Shown: positions 25,742-34,199 of the stretch, in pieces
How the letters are laid out: every line of letters starts with the position of its first letter
Numbering within the stretch: position 1 is the first letter of the stretch
Source: Chloroflexota bacterium
GTDB lineage: Bacteria; Chloroflexota; Anaerolineae; Anaerolineales; Anaerolineaceae
Assembly: GCA_012517865.1 (NCBI GenBank)
Contig: JAAYUC010000009.1
Location: 1 to 64,000, forward strand
DNA length: 64,000 nucleotides
Direction: 5' to 3'
The notes under the pieces: model-generated
What the model was told of the DNA's origin: nothing
Database searches by the model: none
What the model saw: the letters and a program-made list of their open reading frames with translations, nothing else
Translations under genes and position numbers: made by a program

Positions 25742-27175
25742 TCAGAGCGTTTCCGCCGGCTGGTCAAGCTTAATCCGCCCCAGCACCAGCACGGAGAAGA
25801 GGAACAGAAAACCATAAATGCTCATCAGCACCACAAAGCCAGCCCCGTCGCCAATCGGGCCGCCGATGTAAGCTCCAATTGCGCCGGCGCCGGCTCCCGC
25901 CAGATTGGATATCCCAAGGTAACGGCCGGCATGTTCCCGCGGGACCAGGCTGGTCCCCAGTGCCCAGTTGGCGGAATAGAAAATCCCGACTCCCAGGCCT
26001 ACCAAAACCCCGCCCGCGTACATGACAGGGATGCCCGGCGCGGCAATGACAATGGCGGTGCCGAGCGTGGCAAGGATGCCGCTGACCGCGATTAACGGTT
26101 TGGTTCCAAATTTATCCGTCAGCCAGCCGCCCGGCAAAGCAGCCGCCAGAATAGCCACTCCCACAATCATGACCAGGAATGCTGAGGGGCCGGCAGCGGC
26201 ACTGCCGCGCAATTCCGGGAAGCGTTCCTGAATGAAGTAGAGCAAAAAGCTGGCAAGGTTGTTCGCGCCAACCAGAAAGGCCAGGCGGTTGACCACCCAC
26301 CAGGTGAAGGCAGGCCTGTGGGCTGCTTCCGCGCCCAGGCTGACGCGCATGGAAAGGATAACACCCACGGCAACAGCAGCCAGCATGCCTGCCGCGCCAA
26401 TCGCGCCGGTCAGCAGCAGGCGGGAAATTCCGGGCAGCCTCTCCGCCAGCGGCACCAGCCGTTTGACAGCTTCGCCCGCCAGCAGAATGACGCCGGTGAA
26501 CAGAGCGGTCATGCCTGCCAGGCGCCCGACAGCGGGCCAGTCCATTGGCGCGGGGGCCTTTTCTTGCGGGGTTTCGCGCACGAACATAGCCAGGATGGTG
26601 CAAACAATCAGCGTGATAATCACAGTCAGAATGGCCGCCCAGTAATTGCCGGTCTTGACCATTTTGGAGACAAAAAAGGAAACAAAAATCAGCGGCAGAG
26701 GAAGTTCAAAGAGAGTTTTCAGCCCGGAATACCGTCCGCGCTGATTCTCCGGCACCAGGTCGGGAATAAGTCCCTGCGCCGCGGCGTGCCCGATGTTCGA
26801 GAAGACCATAGAAAGCAGCACGGCGGCAAACAGCGCGGCATAACCAGCCTGTCCTTCCATTTGCGCGGCTATCACGCCAATCCCGATGAACGCGGCTGTT
26901 TCCAGCACCGTGCTGGTAAGCATGAACGGCCGGCGCTTCCCCCAGCGGTGCGTGCTGCGGTCTGAGAGCATGCCCATGACGGCTTGAACGAGCAGCGCGA
27001 TCATCAGGGAGTAGAGGCGGATACTGCCGTAGCTGCTGCCTTTGGTCTCTTCTCCGACGAACTGCTGAACAAGCAGCGGAAGAATGAGCGGCGTCAGCGT
27101 CTGGCTGCGGACGGTCAGGCCGAGATAATAAATATTAATAAAGATACCATCGTACCAACGCAGGGACTTTTGCAT
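25742..27175 (-). CDS. MFS transporter (sugar/cation symporter-like)
   Basis: A 477-residue membrane protein with about twelve transmembrane helices. The first loop holds G-M-L-S-D-R-S-T-H-R-W-G-K-R-R-P, the pattern of the GPH/melibiose-type MFS_2 carriers rather than the drug pumps. Late motifs include G-W-L-T-D-K-F-G. The start at 27175 has GGAGG 5 nt upstream; a longer frame to 27226 lacks such a site. It lies between a phosphoribosyltransferase and a nucleotidyltransferase gene, which does not reveal the substrate. Confidence 0.85.
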   Translation of the reverse strand: MQKSLRWYDGIFINIYYLGLTVRSQTLTPLILPLLVQQFVGEETKGSSYGSIRLYSLMIALLVQAVMGMLSDRSTHRWGKRRPFMLTSTVLETAAFIGIGVIAAQMEGQAGYAALFAAVLLSMVFSNIGHAAAQGLIPDLVPENQRGRYSGLKTLFELPLPLIFVSFFVSKMVKTGNYWAAILTVIITLIVCTILAMFVRETPQEKAPAPMDWPAVGRLAGMTALFTGVILLAGEAVKRLVPLAERLPGISRLLLTGAIGAAGMLAAVAVGVILSMRVSLGAEAAHRPAFTWWVVNRLAFLVGANNLASFLLYFIQERFPELRGSAAAGPSAFLVMIVGVAILAAALPGGWLTDKFGTKPLIAVSGILATLGTAIVIAAPGIPVMYAGGVLVGLGVGIFYSANWALGTSLVPREHAGRYLGISNLAGAGAGAIGAYIGGPIGDGAGFVVLMSIYGFLFLFSVLVLGRIKLDQPAETL

Positions 27176-27209
27176 GAAACCTCCGGGCTGCCGCTGGCAA
27201 GGAGCGGGA

Positions 27210-27725
27210 TTAGCGCATGCCGCCAAAGAATCTGGATTGAAAACCGCGGTCCATTTCCCACGGGTAAATTATGTGCGCGTCAGTCGTCGCCGCGTAGTAA
27301 TCGGGGCGCATGTTTCCGAATAAATTCCGATACGGATTGAAATGCAGGACGCACGTGGAAGGGCTGGCGCCCGCGGACATGACGCGATTTTTGACAGCGG
27401 TGATGGTGCGGCCGGAGCCCCACACATCATCCACAATCAGCACGTTTTGGTCGGTCAGGTAGCTTGCGTCCGGAAATTGGAGGAATTTGGGCCAGGTGAG
27501 AAATTTGGCCTGGGGGGTGGTGGGGGTATGCGCTTCTGCCGGGAAGTCCACCGAGGCGGTAAAAATCATCTGGATGTTCATGGCTTCGGCAAGCAATCCG
27601 CCGGGAATGATTCCGCCGCGGGTGACCATCACCATCACGGTATACACGCGATTAAATTGCGGCAGCAAGTGGTCAATCAATCTTGAGACTTCGTCCCAGG
27701 TTATTATTTCATTGCGTTGATTCAT
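27210..27725 (-). CDS. Phosphoribosyltransferase-family protein
   Basis: A 171-residue protein. The PRPP-binding loop V-L-I-V-D-D-V-W-G-S-G-R-T near residues 95-107 is the type I phosphoribosyltransferase signature, and T-R-G-G-I-I-P-G near residue 37 fits the pyrophosphate loop. The size and motifs resemble xanthine/hypoxanthine phosphoribosyltransferases, but the base cannot be told. It follows priA by 75 bp on the same strand and precedes the MFS gene by 34 bp. Salvage of an imported purine by this pair is a guess. Confidence 0.85.
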   Translation of the reverse strand: MNQRNEIITWDEVSRLIDHLLPQFNRVYTVMVMVTRGGIIPGGLLAEAMNIQMIFTASVDFPAEAHTPTTPQAKFLTWPKFLQFPDASYLTDQNVLIVDDVWGSGRTITAVKNRVMSAGASPSTCVLHFNPYRNLFGNMRPDYYAATTDAHIIYPWEMDRGFQSRFFGGMR

Positions 27726-27800
27726 CTTATCACCTGAGTTTCGGCTTTCCCGGTGTTTCAGGCTCTTTGGCGAGCCCGGATTTCTTCCTGCGCGAAAATA

Positions 27801-30335
27801 TTATAGCAGGTTTGGCGGGTCCACTTCCACAGTCCAGCCCATCAGCGGCAGGCCGTGCAAGATTGGCGTTGGGTCCGGTCCGCGCAGGATGATTTGCCAG
27901 CGAAAGCGCCCAAACATTTTCCGGGTGTAGCAAGGCACCGGCCCGATGAAGTCGGTATCGGGCATTCCCAGCCCCTGAATTTCCGCGCGCAGGATTTCCG
28001 CCATCAGCCCGGCTTCCTGCCTGCATTTATCCTCAGAGGGGCTGCGGTATTCCAGGCGCACCAGGCGCGCGAACGGCGGGTAGCCCAATTCCCTCCGGTG
28101 CGCCAGTTCCTGCGCGTAGAAGGAAGCAAAATCGTGCCTGGAAGCGGCTTGAATGACGTAATTATCGGGCTGGTAGGTCTGCATGATGACGCGGCCGCCC
28201 AACGGGCTGCGGCCCGCGCGCCCGCTCACCTGAGTAAGTACCTGAAAACTGCGCTCGGCAGCGCGGTAGTCCGGCAGGTTCAGACCAGTTTCCGCCAGGA
28301 TGATGCCCACCAGCGTCACCAACGGCAGGTCCAGGCCTTTGGCAAGCATTTGCGTGCCAATCAGGATATCCGCGCGGTGCGCGCTGAAGTGCGAGAGGAT
28401 GAGTTCGTGCGCGTCGCGCGTGGTGGTCGTCTCCGCGTCCCAGCGCAGCAAACGAGCCTGGGGGAAGGCCTGCTGGACAAGCGCTTCAAGCCGCTCGGTG
28501 CCGATTCCCATCTGGCGGATTTGTTTGCTGCCGCAGCTTGGGCATTTGGCCGGCATCCCGCGGGTGTAGCCGCAAATATGGCAGAGCAAGCCGGCGCGGT
28601 CCTGATGGTAGACCAGCGAGCTCAGGTCGCGCGGGCAGAGCACGGCGCTGCCGCAATCGCGGCAGAAAACATAGGTGGCGCTGCCCTTGCGATTCAAGAA
28701 AAGTATCGCCTGCTGATTTTGCGCGAGCACATTTTCGAGGCCGGCGCGCAGCGCCCGCGAAAGCACGCTGGTGTTGCCTTCGCGCAGCTCTGTGCGCATA
28801 TCAACAACTTCAACCGGCGGCAGTTCCAGGCTCAGCAGCTCGCTCTCAGCGGATAGCGAGGGCAGGTCGATATGCAGGCTGGCGGCTTGCTGGCGCAGGG
28901 TCTCGCGGTGTGCCAGGACGCGCCGGGGCAGTTCCATCAGCCGCCAGGCTCCGGTTTGAGTTTTATTGAACTGACTGACGCGTGGGGTGGCGGAACCAAG
29001 TATCAGGGCAGCGCCGCAAATGCGTGCGTACGCTTCCGCGCTCTCCACGGCGCGGTAAAACGGTTCCCGTTCCGTTTCGTCGTAGGATTCGTGGTCGCAC
29101 TCGTCCAGGATGATGAGCCCGATATCCGGCAAGGGCACAAACAGCGCGCTGCGCGCCCCGACGATGATGCTCAAATCTCCTTTGCGCGCGCGCCGCCAGG
29201 TATCATAAAGTTCGCCTTCGGAAAGCTTGGAATGATAGAGCCCCACCTGGTTGGGGAAGCGCGCCATATAGCGGCGCACAGCCTGGGGAGTCATGGCAAT
29301 CTCGGGGACGAGCACAATTACCTGCCGACCGCGGGCCAGCGTTTGTTCCACCGCCCGCAGATAGATTTCGGTCTTCCCAGAGCCGGTAACGCCGTGCAGA
29401 AGAACCGGCGTGCTCCCGGGCGCGCCGAGCATTGGCCGCAGCTGCTCCCAGACGCGCTCCTGGTCTTCGGTCAGGGCGGGGGGCAGCGCGCTTTCCATCC
29501 GCACATTTTCCAGCGGGTCCCGCCAGACTTCGGTTTCGTTGAAATGCAGGTAATCCTGTTCGGCCAGGGCTTTCAGGTCGGCGTACGTGCTGTTGGTTTG
29601 GGCGTAAATCCAGGAAAAGTCCATTGGAAAAGGTTCAGAGGCAAGCAGCCTGAGGACTTCCAGGCGGCGATGGCCGGTATCCGCCCGCGCGCTGAGGTCC
29701 CGCGGGGTCAGAGCGGCAACCGCCGCCGGCGGGATGGTAAGCTGTGCCGTGCGCACCACTTTTGGGCTGACCCGTGGAGGGGGAAAAACGCTGCTGGTGC
29801 GCACCAATCCCGCTTTGCGCAAGCGGTCCAAACTGCCGCGCCATTCCAATTTTGGAAGGGAATGCTCTATCTGCGCCCCGCGCAGCGGCCCCCGCTCCGC
29901 CAGCAGTTTGAGGAGGCGCGTTTGCAGGGGTGTTAATCCAGCGGGAATTTCGGGTTGGTCAGACCTGAGCTCCACGAGAATATCCGCGCGCTGAGAAAGT
30001 CCGCGAGGGAGCATCAGGTTTACCGCCGCGCCGAGGGGCGCGAAGGTTTCCCGCGCCAGCCACTGGGCCAGCTGCAGCTGCTGCGGTGTGAGCACGGTTT
30101 CCTCTGAATTCAGCGAGAGGATTGGAAGCGTGTTTTCCACCTCGGGCTTTTCGAGCAGGGCGAGCACCACACCCTGCACGATTTGCTTGCCAAAGGGCAC
30201 CACAACCAGGCAGCCGGGCTGCAGCCTGCCCAGCAGTTCCGGAGGAATCGCGTAGTGGTAGCTGCGGTCTATTGCCGCGAGGTTGATGCTAATATCCGCG
30301 TATTTCAATTCTGAGCTGGCAGCCTGGGTATCCAT
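27801..30335 (-). CDS. priA: Primosomal helicase PriA
   Basis: An 844-residue replication-restart helicase. It has an N-terminal 3'-end-binding region, then a superfamily 2 helicase core with Walker A G-V-T-G-S-G-K-T-E, V-P-E-I-A-M-T-P, D-E-C-D-H in the place of the DEAH box, and G-S-A-T-P. The zinc-binding insert has C-R-D-C, C-P-R-D, C-H-I-C and C-P-S-C. The last part holds G-T-Q-M-L-A-K-G and Q-V-S-G-R-A-G-R. The ATG overlaps the stop of the lipoprotein gene by one base (TGATG). Confidence 0.97.
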   Translation of the reverse strand: MDTQAASSELKYADISINLAAIDRSYHYAIPPELLGRLQPGCLVVVPFGKQIVQGVVLALLEKPEVENTLPILSLNSEETVLTPQQLQLAQWLARETFAPLGAAVNLMLPRGLSQRADILVELRSDQPEIPAGLTPLQTRLLKLLAERGPLRGAQIEHSLPKLEWRGSLDRLRKAGLVRTSSVFPPPRVSPKVVRTAQLTIPPAAVAALTPRDLSARADTGHRRLEVLRLLASEPFPMDFSWIYAQTNSTYADLKALAEQDYLHFNETEVWRDPLENVRMESALPPALTEDQERVWEQLRPMLGAPGSTPVLLHGVTGSGKTEIYLRAVEQTLARGRQVIVLVPEIAMTPQAVRRYMARFPNQVGLYHSKLSEGELYDTWRRARKGDLSIIVGARSALFVPLPDIGLIILDECDHESYDETEREPFYRAVESAEAYARICGAALILGSATPRVSQFNKTQTGAWRLMELPRRVLAHRETLRQQAASLHIDLPSLSAESELLSLELPPVEVVDMRTELREGNTSVLSRALRAGLENVLAQNQQAILFLNRKGSATYVFCRDCGSAVLCPRDLSSLVYHQDRAGLLCHICGYTRGMPAKCPSCGSKQIRQMGIGTERLEALVQQAFPQARLLRWDAETTTTRDAHELILSHFSAHRADILIGTQMLAKGLDLPLVTLVGIILAETGLNLPDYRAAERSFQVLTQVSGRAGRSPLGGRVIMQTYQPDNYVIQAASRHDFASFYAQELAHRRELGYPPFARLVRLEYRSPSEDKCRQEAGLMAEILRAEIQGLGMPDTDFIGPVPCYTRKMFGRFRWQIILRGPDPTPILHGLPLMGWTVEVDPPNLL

Positions 30336-31327
30336 CAGGGAATTACGATAATGAGATATTCTGCCGAGTAAGAAAGCCCCGCCTGGGCGATATCTGTCGG
30401 GATAGGCTGATTCTGGAGCAAATACGCGCTCCAGGCTTCGGCCATGCGGCTCTGGCCAGTGAGGATATCAAACGCGTCGTGGTCAAAGAAGGGGTTCAAT
30501 CGGGCGGTCTGCGCGCTCAGGCGGGACATATCCAGGTCGGCCTGCGCCCAGTCATCCGGGCGCCAGATGACCGGATGATGCGCCAGAAGAATCACGCGTT
30601 CCGGCAGGTCGGCGAGCAGCTGCTCGAAATCGCTGAGCGTCATTTGCTGAAAGAGGTTCTGGCGCTGTTCAAAGGGAAGCAGCCAGTCGGATTGGATGCG
30701 CCAGGGTTCAAAGACCGCGTCGGAGTTCTGGCTGCGCAGGTTCACAAACGCGGCGCCGTCCGCCGGCAAAGCGCTGATTGGCACGCCGCGTCCAAAGAAA
30801 CCGGTGAGCACCAGTTTAGTCTCAATCGGGACTTGATTAAAGATATGACTCACGCGCAGGTAATACACGGTCACATCCTGGTCGCGCACGCGCACCGTCT
30901 CGGAATGGATACCTCGGTCCAGGAGCTGAAAGGCGACCGTGGCTGAAAGGCTGAGCAGGCTGCCGTCATCCCGCAGCTCTTTGCGGCTGAGGTAAAAATA
31001 GCTCCAATTGACGGTATTCGCCCCGCCTGCCTTCAGCGGAAAGAGGACGGCCGGGCGCGGTGGGATGGGCGTTGGGGTTTCGGTGGGCGTCGCGCTGGGC
31101 AGAGGGGTGGGCGTACTGGTCAGCGTCGGCGTTGGAGAGGGGGTTGCCGTCGGGACAGGCGGCGGAGTATTGGTGATGGTCGGCGTAGGTGTCTGAGTCG
31201 GGACGCGGGTTGGCAGCGCGGTGGGGCGGCCTTCAAAGCGCGGCTGGCAGGCAGCGCTCAGCAGCAGCCCGCCGAGCAGAAGAATCAGCAATAAAGCGCG
31301 CGGTGGGTAGAAAACTGAACGCCGCAA
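30335..31327 (-). CDS. Lipoprotein with Thr/Pro linker, unknown function
   Basis: A 330-residue exported protein. The signal peptide ends in a lipobox (S-A-A-C near residue 27). A run of about 65 residues of Thr/Pro/Ser repeats follows, then a 220-residue globular domain without a recognised family, rich in Trp, Phe and Asp. It is 10 bp after the Memo-like gene and coupled by 1 bp to priA. That is an odd operon partner for a helicase and probably reflects shared transcription only. Confidence 0.75.
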   Translation of the reverse strand: MRRSVFYPPRALLLILLLGGLLLSAACQPRFEGRPTALPTRVPTQTPTPTITNTPPPVPTATPSPTPTLTSTPTPLPSATPTETPTPIPPRPAVLFPLKAGGANTVNWSYFYLSRKELRDDGSLLSLSATVAFQLLDRGIHSETVRVRDQDVTVYYLRVSHIFNQVPIETKLVLTGFFGRGVPISALPADGAAFVNLRSQNSDAVFEPWRIQSDWLLPFEQRQNLFQQMTLSDFEQLLADLPERVILLAHHPVIWRPDDWAQADLDMSRLSAQTARLNPFFDHDAFDILTGQSRMAEAWSAYLLQNQPIPTDIAQAGLSYSAEYLIIVIP

Positions 31328-31337
31328 GCGCCACCGC

Positions 31338-32204
31338 CTACACAGTCTTCGTGATGACGGCTGAACCGTAACCTACCACGGAATCCGCGTCGTGGGTGAC
31401 ATCCGCGGAAGTGCGGTAGTCCGCGATGACAAGCTTATCCGCGCCCAGGCTGCGGCAGGCGCGCAGCACTGTCAGGATAGGCGTCATTCCGCAGGCCTGC
31501 CCCCGGCCGCTGGTGTTCAGCATAAAGAGTTCCGAGATGTCCATAGCCTCCAGCGCGGCAAGTACCCGCTTATCCAGTAGATTGGCTTGATTTTCCGGGT
31601 AGAAATGCGAGAGGTCGCTGGATGCCACCAGCAAGGTCTTTTCTTCGGGGTGGAGCGTGAGGAGATAGCCAGCCAGCGCGTCCGAAAGCGCGCGGACCAA
31701 ATCCAGGGATTGGTTGACCAGCATGAGCGGCACCAGTTTAAAGCCCTGCGGCAGCACAACCTGCAGGAAAGGCAGCTCAATTTCGAGCGAATGTTCGCGG
31801 TCGCGCCGCACTGGCGTGATTTCCGGACCTCCAGTCGCATTCAAAAGCATGCGCAAGGCGTTCAACGCGTCATGGTCCACCGGAACCTGCCCAAGCGGGG
31901 TTCCATAAGCCTCGTGGCCGCTGGTGAGCAGCGGCTCGCGGTAGTACTGGTGCGAGGGCGAGAGAATCACCACGCGGGTGAACGCGCTGCCGATGAGCGT
32001 TTTGAAGGCATGCGCGGCAGTCAGGCCGGAATAGACCAGCCCGGCATGGGGAACAACCAGCCCGAGAATTTCTCCGGAAAGGGCCGGCGCGGCGGCTTTC
32101 TGCAAAAAGCCTTCCACCTGGGCGCGCAGCTCGGCAGCGCGGCCGGGGTACCAGGTGCCCGCGATAGGCGATGGACGCACGTCAGAGTAAACAGGTGTTT
32201 CCAT
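31338..32204 (-). CDS. Memo-like protein (AmmeMemoRadiSam system protein B)
   Basis: A 288-residue protein of the Memo family, related in fold to class III extradiol dioxygenases. Markers are P-S-P-I-A-G-T-W-Y-P-G at the start, V-V-P-H-A-G-L-V-Y-S-G, L-S-P-S-H, E-H-S-L-E-I-E-L-P-F and S-S-D-L-S-H-F. The family often pairs with AMMECR1 and a radical-SAM protein, neither of which is in the window. The ATG at 32204 follows a TATAAT by 6 nt, so the mRNA is likely leaderless. The 32222 TTG alternative would overlap the -10 box. Confidence 0.92.
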   Translation of the reverse strand: METPVYSDVRPSPIAGTWYPGRAAELRAQVEGFLQKAAAPALSGEILGLVVPHAGLVYSGLTAAHAFKTLIGSAFTRVVILSPSHQYYREPLLTSGHEAYGTPLGQVPVDHDALNALRMLLNATGGPEITPVRRDREHSLEIELPFLQVVLPQGFKLVPLMLVNQSLDLVRALSDALAGYLLTLHPEEKTLLVASSDLSHFYPENQANLLDKRVLAALEAMDISELFMLNTSGRGQACGMTPILTVLRACRSLGADKLVIADYRTSADVTHDADSVVGYGSAVITKTV

Positions 32205-32210
32205 ACCTGT

Positions 32211-32216
32211 ATTATA
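32211..32216 (-). promoter_or_regulatory. -10 box, leaderless promoter of the Memo-priA operon
   Basis: A perfect TATAAT is followed by 6 nt and then the ATG at 32204. It heads the minus-strand series Memo, lipoprotein, priA, phosphoribosyltransferase, MFS and nucleotidyltransferase. Confidence 0.6.
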
Positions 32217-32294
32217 GCGCAAGCAAATGCCTGTTCAGGCGCGTCCGGGTGGATTGCTAAGTAAATTGCAGCGGGAAGCGGTTACACGCGGGGG

Positions 32295-33476
32295 CTAACG
32301 CAGAAAATCCCAGGGGTTCACGCGCCCATAATCGTCGCTGCGCAGTTCAAAATGCAGGTGCGGACCGCTGGAATTGCCGGTGCTGCCCACGGTGCCAATG
32401 ATATCGCCCTGATATACTTCCTGGCCGCAGCGCACGTCCACCGTGCTGAGATGCGCGTAGAGCGTCTGCCAGCCCTGTCCATGGTCAATCACAATCATCT
32501 CGCCGTATCCCCAATCGTTCCAGCCGGCGTAGACCACCACGCCGTTATCTGCGGCGGAAACGGGGTCGCCAATTTCGCCGTGGATATCAATGCCGTAGTG
32601 GTTGGCTTCGGGGTTGTAGTCGTAGCCGGAGAGATAGCGGTCTGAGACCGGCCAGACGAAGTTGAGCGTGCCCATCACCCCGTCGTAAGAGCCGGAACAG
32701 GCGCCGGGGCCCACGTTAATGGCGGCGGCCGGGTTTTCCCGGGTAATGCGCGGGGTGCGCCAGTCCGGGAATTCGCCTTTGCCGCCGGGGATTATCAGCA
32801 AAGTGCCCGGGGCGATATTCGGCAGAGCGAAGTCGCCCAATTCCGCGGCGTTCAGATGGTTGCCGGGATAATTCACAATGCTTTCAGGGGTTACGCCGTA
32901 GAAACCAGCCACGCCGTTGAGGCCCTCTCCCGCGCTCCAACGGTGCAGGGTGCCGTCCACAGGCAGAATCAGCAGTTCCTGTCCCGGGAAAATCATATGC
33001 GGGTCTTCCCCCAGGGTGTAGCGGTTGCCCCACAGGATGGTCTCAGGTTTGAGTCCGAATCGCTCCGCGATGGAAAACAGAGTATCCCCCGCCTGGATGA
33101 CATAGGTCAGCAGTTCAGTGCGCCCGCGGGAGGGCAGGATGGTATGCAAAGAGACCCGCGGCACAATTCCCGCCGGCTCTTCCACGACGGGCGCTTCTTT
33201 TTGCATGGCAAGCGCGGGCGCGGCTGGCGCGGTTGGAGTGAGCGCGGCCTGCACTGGAATTTGTTCTTCGGGGGTGCTGCCGCTGACGCTGGCATAAAAG
33301 CGGCTGAGTACCAGCAGCACACCTGCCAGCAGCACGGCGGTAAACAGCGCGGAAGCTACCCGCAGCACGCGGTCGGCAATGCCGAAACTTACCAGCCGCG
33401 CCCACAGGCGCTGCAGCGGGCGGTCGGGCGCCGCGCCGGTCTGCTCGTCTTCAGGGGTGGGAACGGGACTTTCCAT
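32295..33476 (-). CDS. LysM / M23 peptidoglycan endopeptidase
   Basis: A 393-residue protein. It has a short cytoplasmic N-terminus, one transmembrane helix at about 37-60, and two LysM modules (Y-V-I-Q-A-G-D-T-L-F-S-I, then a second ending L-L-I-I-P-G-G). A C-terminal M23 metallopeptidase domain follows, with the zinc ligands in H-Y-G-I-D and H-L-H-F-E-L. It should bind and cut peptidoglycan peptides or regulate other hydrolases outside the membrane. The ATG lies 7 nt after a TATTAT box with no Shine-Dalgarno. Confidence 0.92.
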   Translation of the reverse strand: MESPVPTPEDEQTGAAPDRPLQRLWARLVSFGIADRVLRVASALFTAVLLAGVLLVLSRFYASVSGSTPEEQIPVQAALTPTAPAAPALAMQKEAPVVEEPAGIVPRVSLHTILPSRGRTELLTYVIQAGDTLFSIAERFGLKPETILWGNRYTLGEDPHMIFPGQELLILPVDGTLHRWSAGEGLNGVAGFYGVTPESIVNYPGNHLNAAELGDFALPNIAPGTLLIIPGGKGEFPDWRTPRITRENPAAAINVGPGACSGSYDGVMGTLNFVWPVSDRYLSGYDYNPEANHYGIDIHGEIGDPVSAADNGVVVYAGWNDWGYGEMIVIDHGQGWQTLYAHLSTVDVRCGQEVYQGDIIGTVGSTGNSSGPHLHFELRSDDYGRVNPWDFLR

Positions 33477-33483
33477 TAAACTG

Positions 33484-33489
33484 ATAATA
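33484..33489 (-). promoter_or_regulatory. -10 box, leaderless promoter of the M23 gene
   Basis: TATTAT, 7 nt before the ATG at 33476, with no ribosome binding site between. Confidence 0.45.
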
Positions 33490-33607
33490 TCATGAGTCCA
33501 TTAAACGTGTTTTCCCATTTGCCAGTCTGTATATCTGCATGCGAAAAGAAAATGGGGATAACCGGCGAAAAGTCGCATGGGGAATCTTTGCCGCACCAGT
33601 CTCTTGA

Positions 33608-33613
33608 TATAAT
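33608..33613 (+). promoter_or_regulatory. -10 box of the 2H phosphoesterase gene
   Basis: TATAAT 25 nt before the ATG at 33639. The leader carries AGGAAAGGA as the ribosome binding site. It also argues against a longer start at 33492. Confidence 0.55.
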
Positions 33614-33638
33614 GCACCCAACAGGAAAGGACGAACCC

Positions 33639-34190
33639 ATGCACGCGCTGATTTCAACGCTCCCAAAGCCCTACGAAGACCAGGTACTGCAGATTTGGGA
33701 TGAACTGGAAGAACGTTTTGGCTGCAAATATGTGCGCACCGCCACTGTGCCGCACTTTACCTGGCAATTGGGCGACCGCTACGCGCTGGACGCGGTCATC
33801 CCGCTGCTGAAACAGGCGGCGGCAGAGCTGGAGCCCTTTGATATTGTGGTGCAGGGCGCGGAACATTTCGTCAGTCAATCTCCGATCCTTTTCTTGGAGA
33901 TTATCAAAAACCCCAACCTGGTGAAAACCCATCTGGATATCTGGCAGCGCATGGAAGAACACACCGCTAACCCCAACCTGCTGTACAGCCCGGCCTTGTG
34001 GCATCCGCATATCTCGCTTGCCGTGCAGGACCTGCGTTGGGAGGATTTGCCCAAAGCTCTGGAGCTGGTCCGGGCGAAGCGCATTGATTGGCGCGTGATG
34101 ATTGACCACTTTTCCATCCTGCGGCAGGACGCGGACGGCGCGGTAGCGCTGGAACACCACTTTCAGTTCGGCAAAGGGCAGGTCTATTGA
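33639..34190 (+). CDS. 2'-5' RNA ligase-family (2H) phosphoesterase
   Basis: A 183-residue protein with the two H-x-T/S motifs of the 2H superfamily: P-H-F-T at residues 38-41 and H-P-H-I-S near 122-126, spaced as expected. Such proteins act on 2',5'- or cyclic phosphodiesters in RNA or nucleotides; the substrate is unknown. It has no membrane segment. A frame extending to 33492 passes through the promoter and is rejected. It converges with the YcaQ-like gene, 9 bp away. Confidence 0.85.
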   Translation: MHALISTLPKPYEDQVLQIWDELEERFGCKYVRTATVPHFTWQLGDRYALDAVIPLLKQAAAELEPFDIVVQGAEHFVSQSPILFLEIIKNPNLVKTHLDIWQRMEEHTANPNLLYSPALWHPHISLAVQDLRWEDLPKALELVRAKRIDWRVMIDHFSILRQDADGAVALEHHFQFGKGQVY

Positions 34191-34199
34191 CAGCGGCTT

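Noticed and set aside
27855..29936. Two long plus-strand frames
   Set aside because: Both are antisense to priA, whose helicase motifs are complete on the minus strand.
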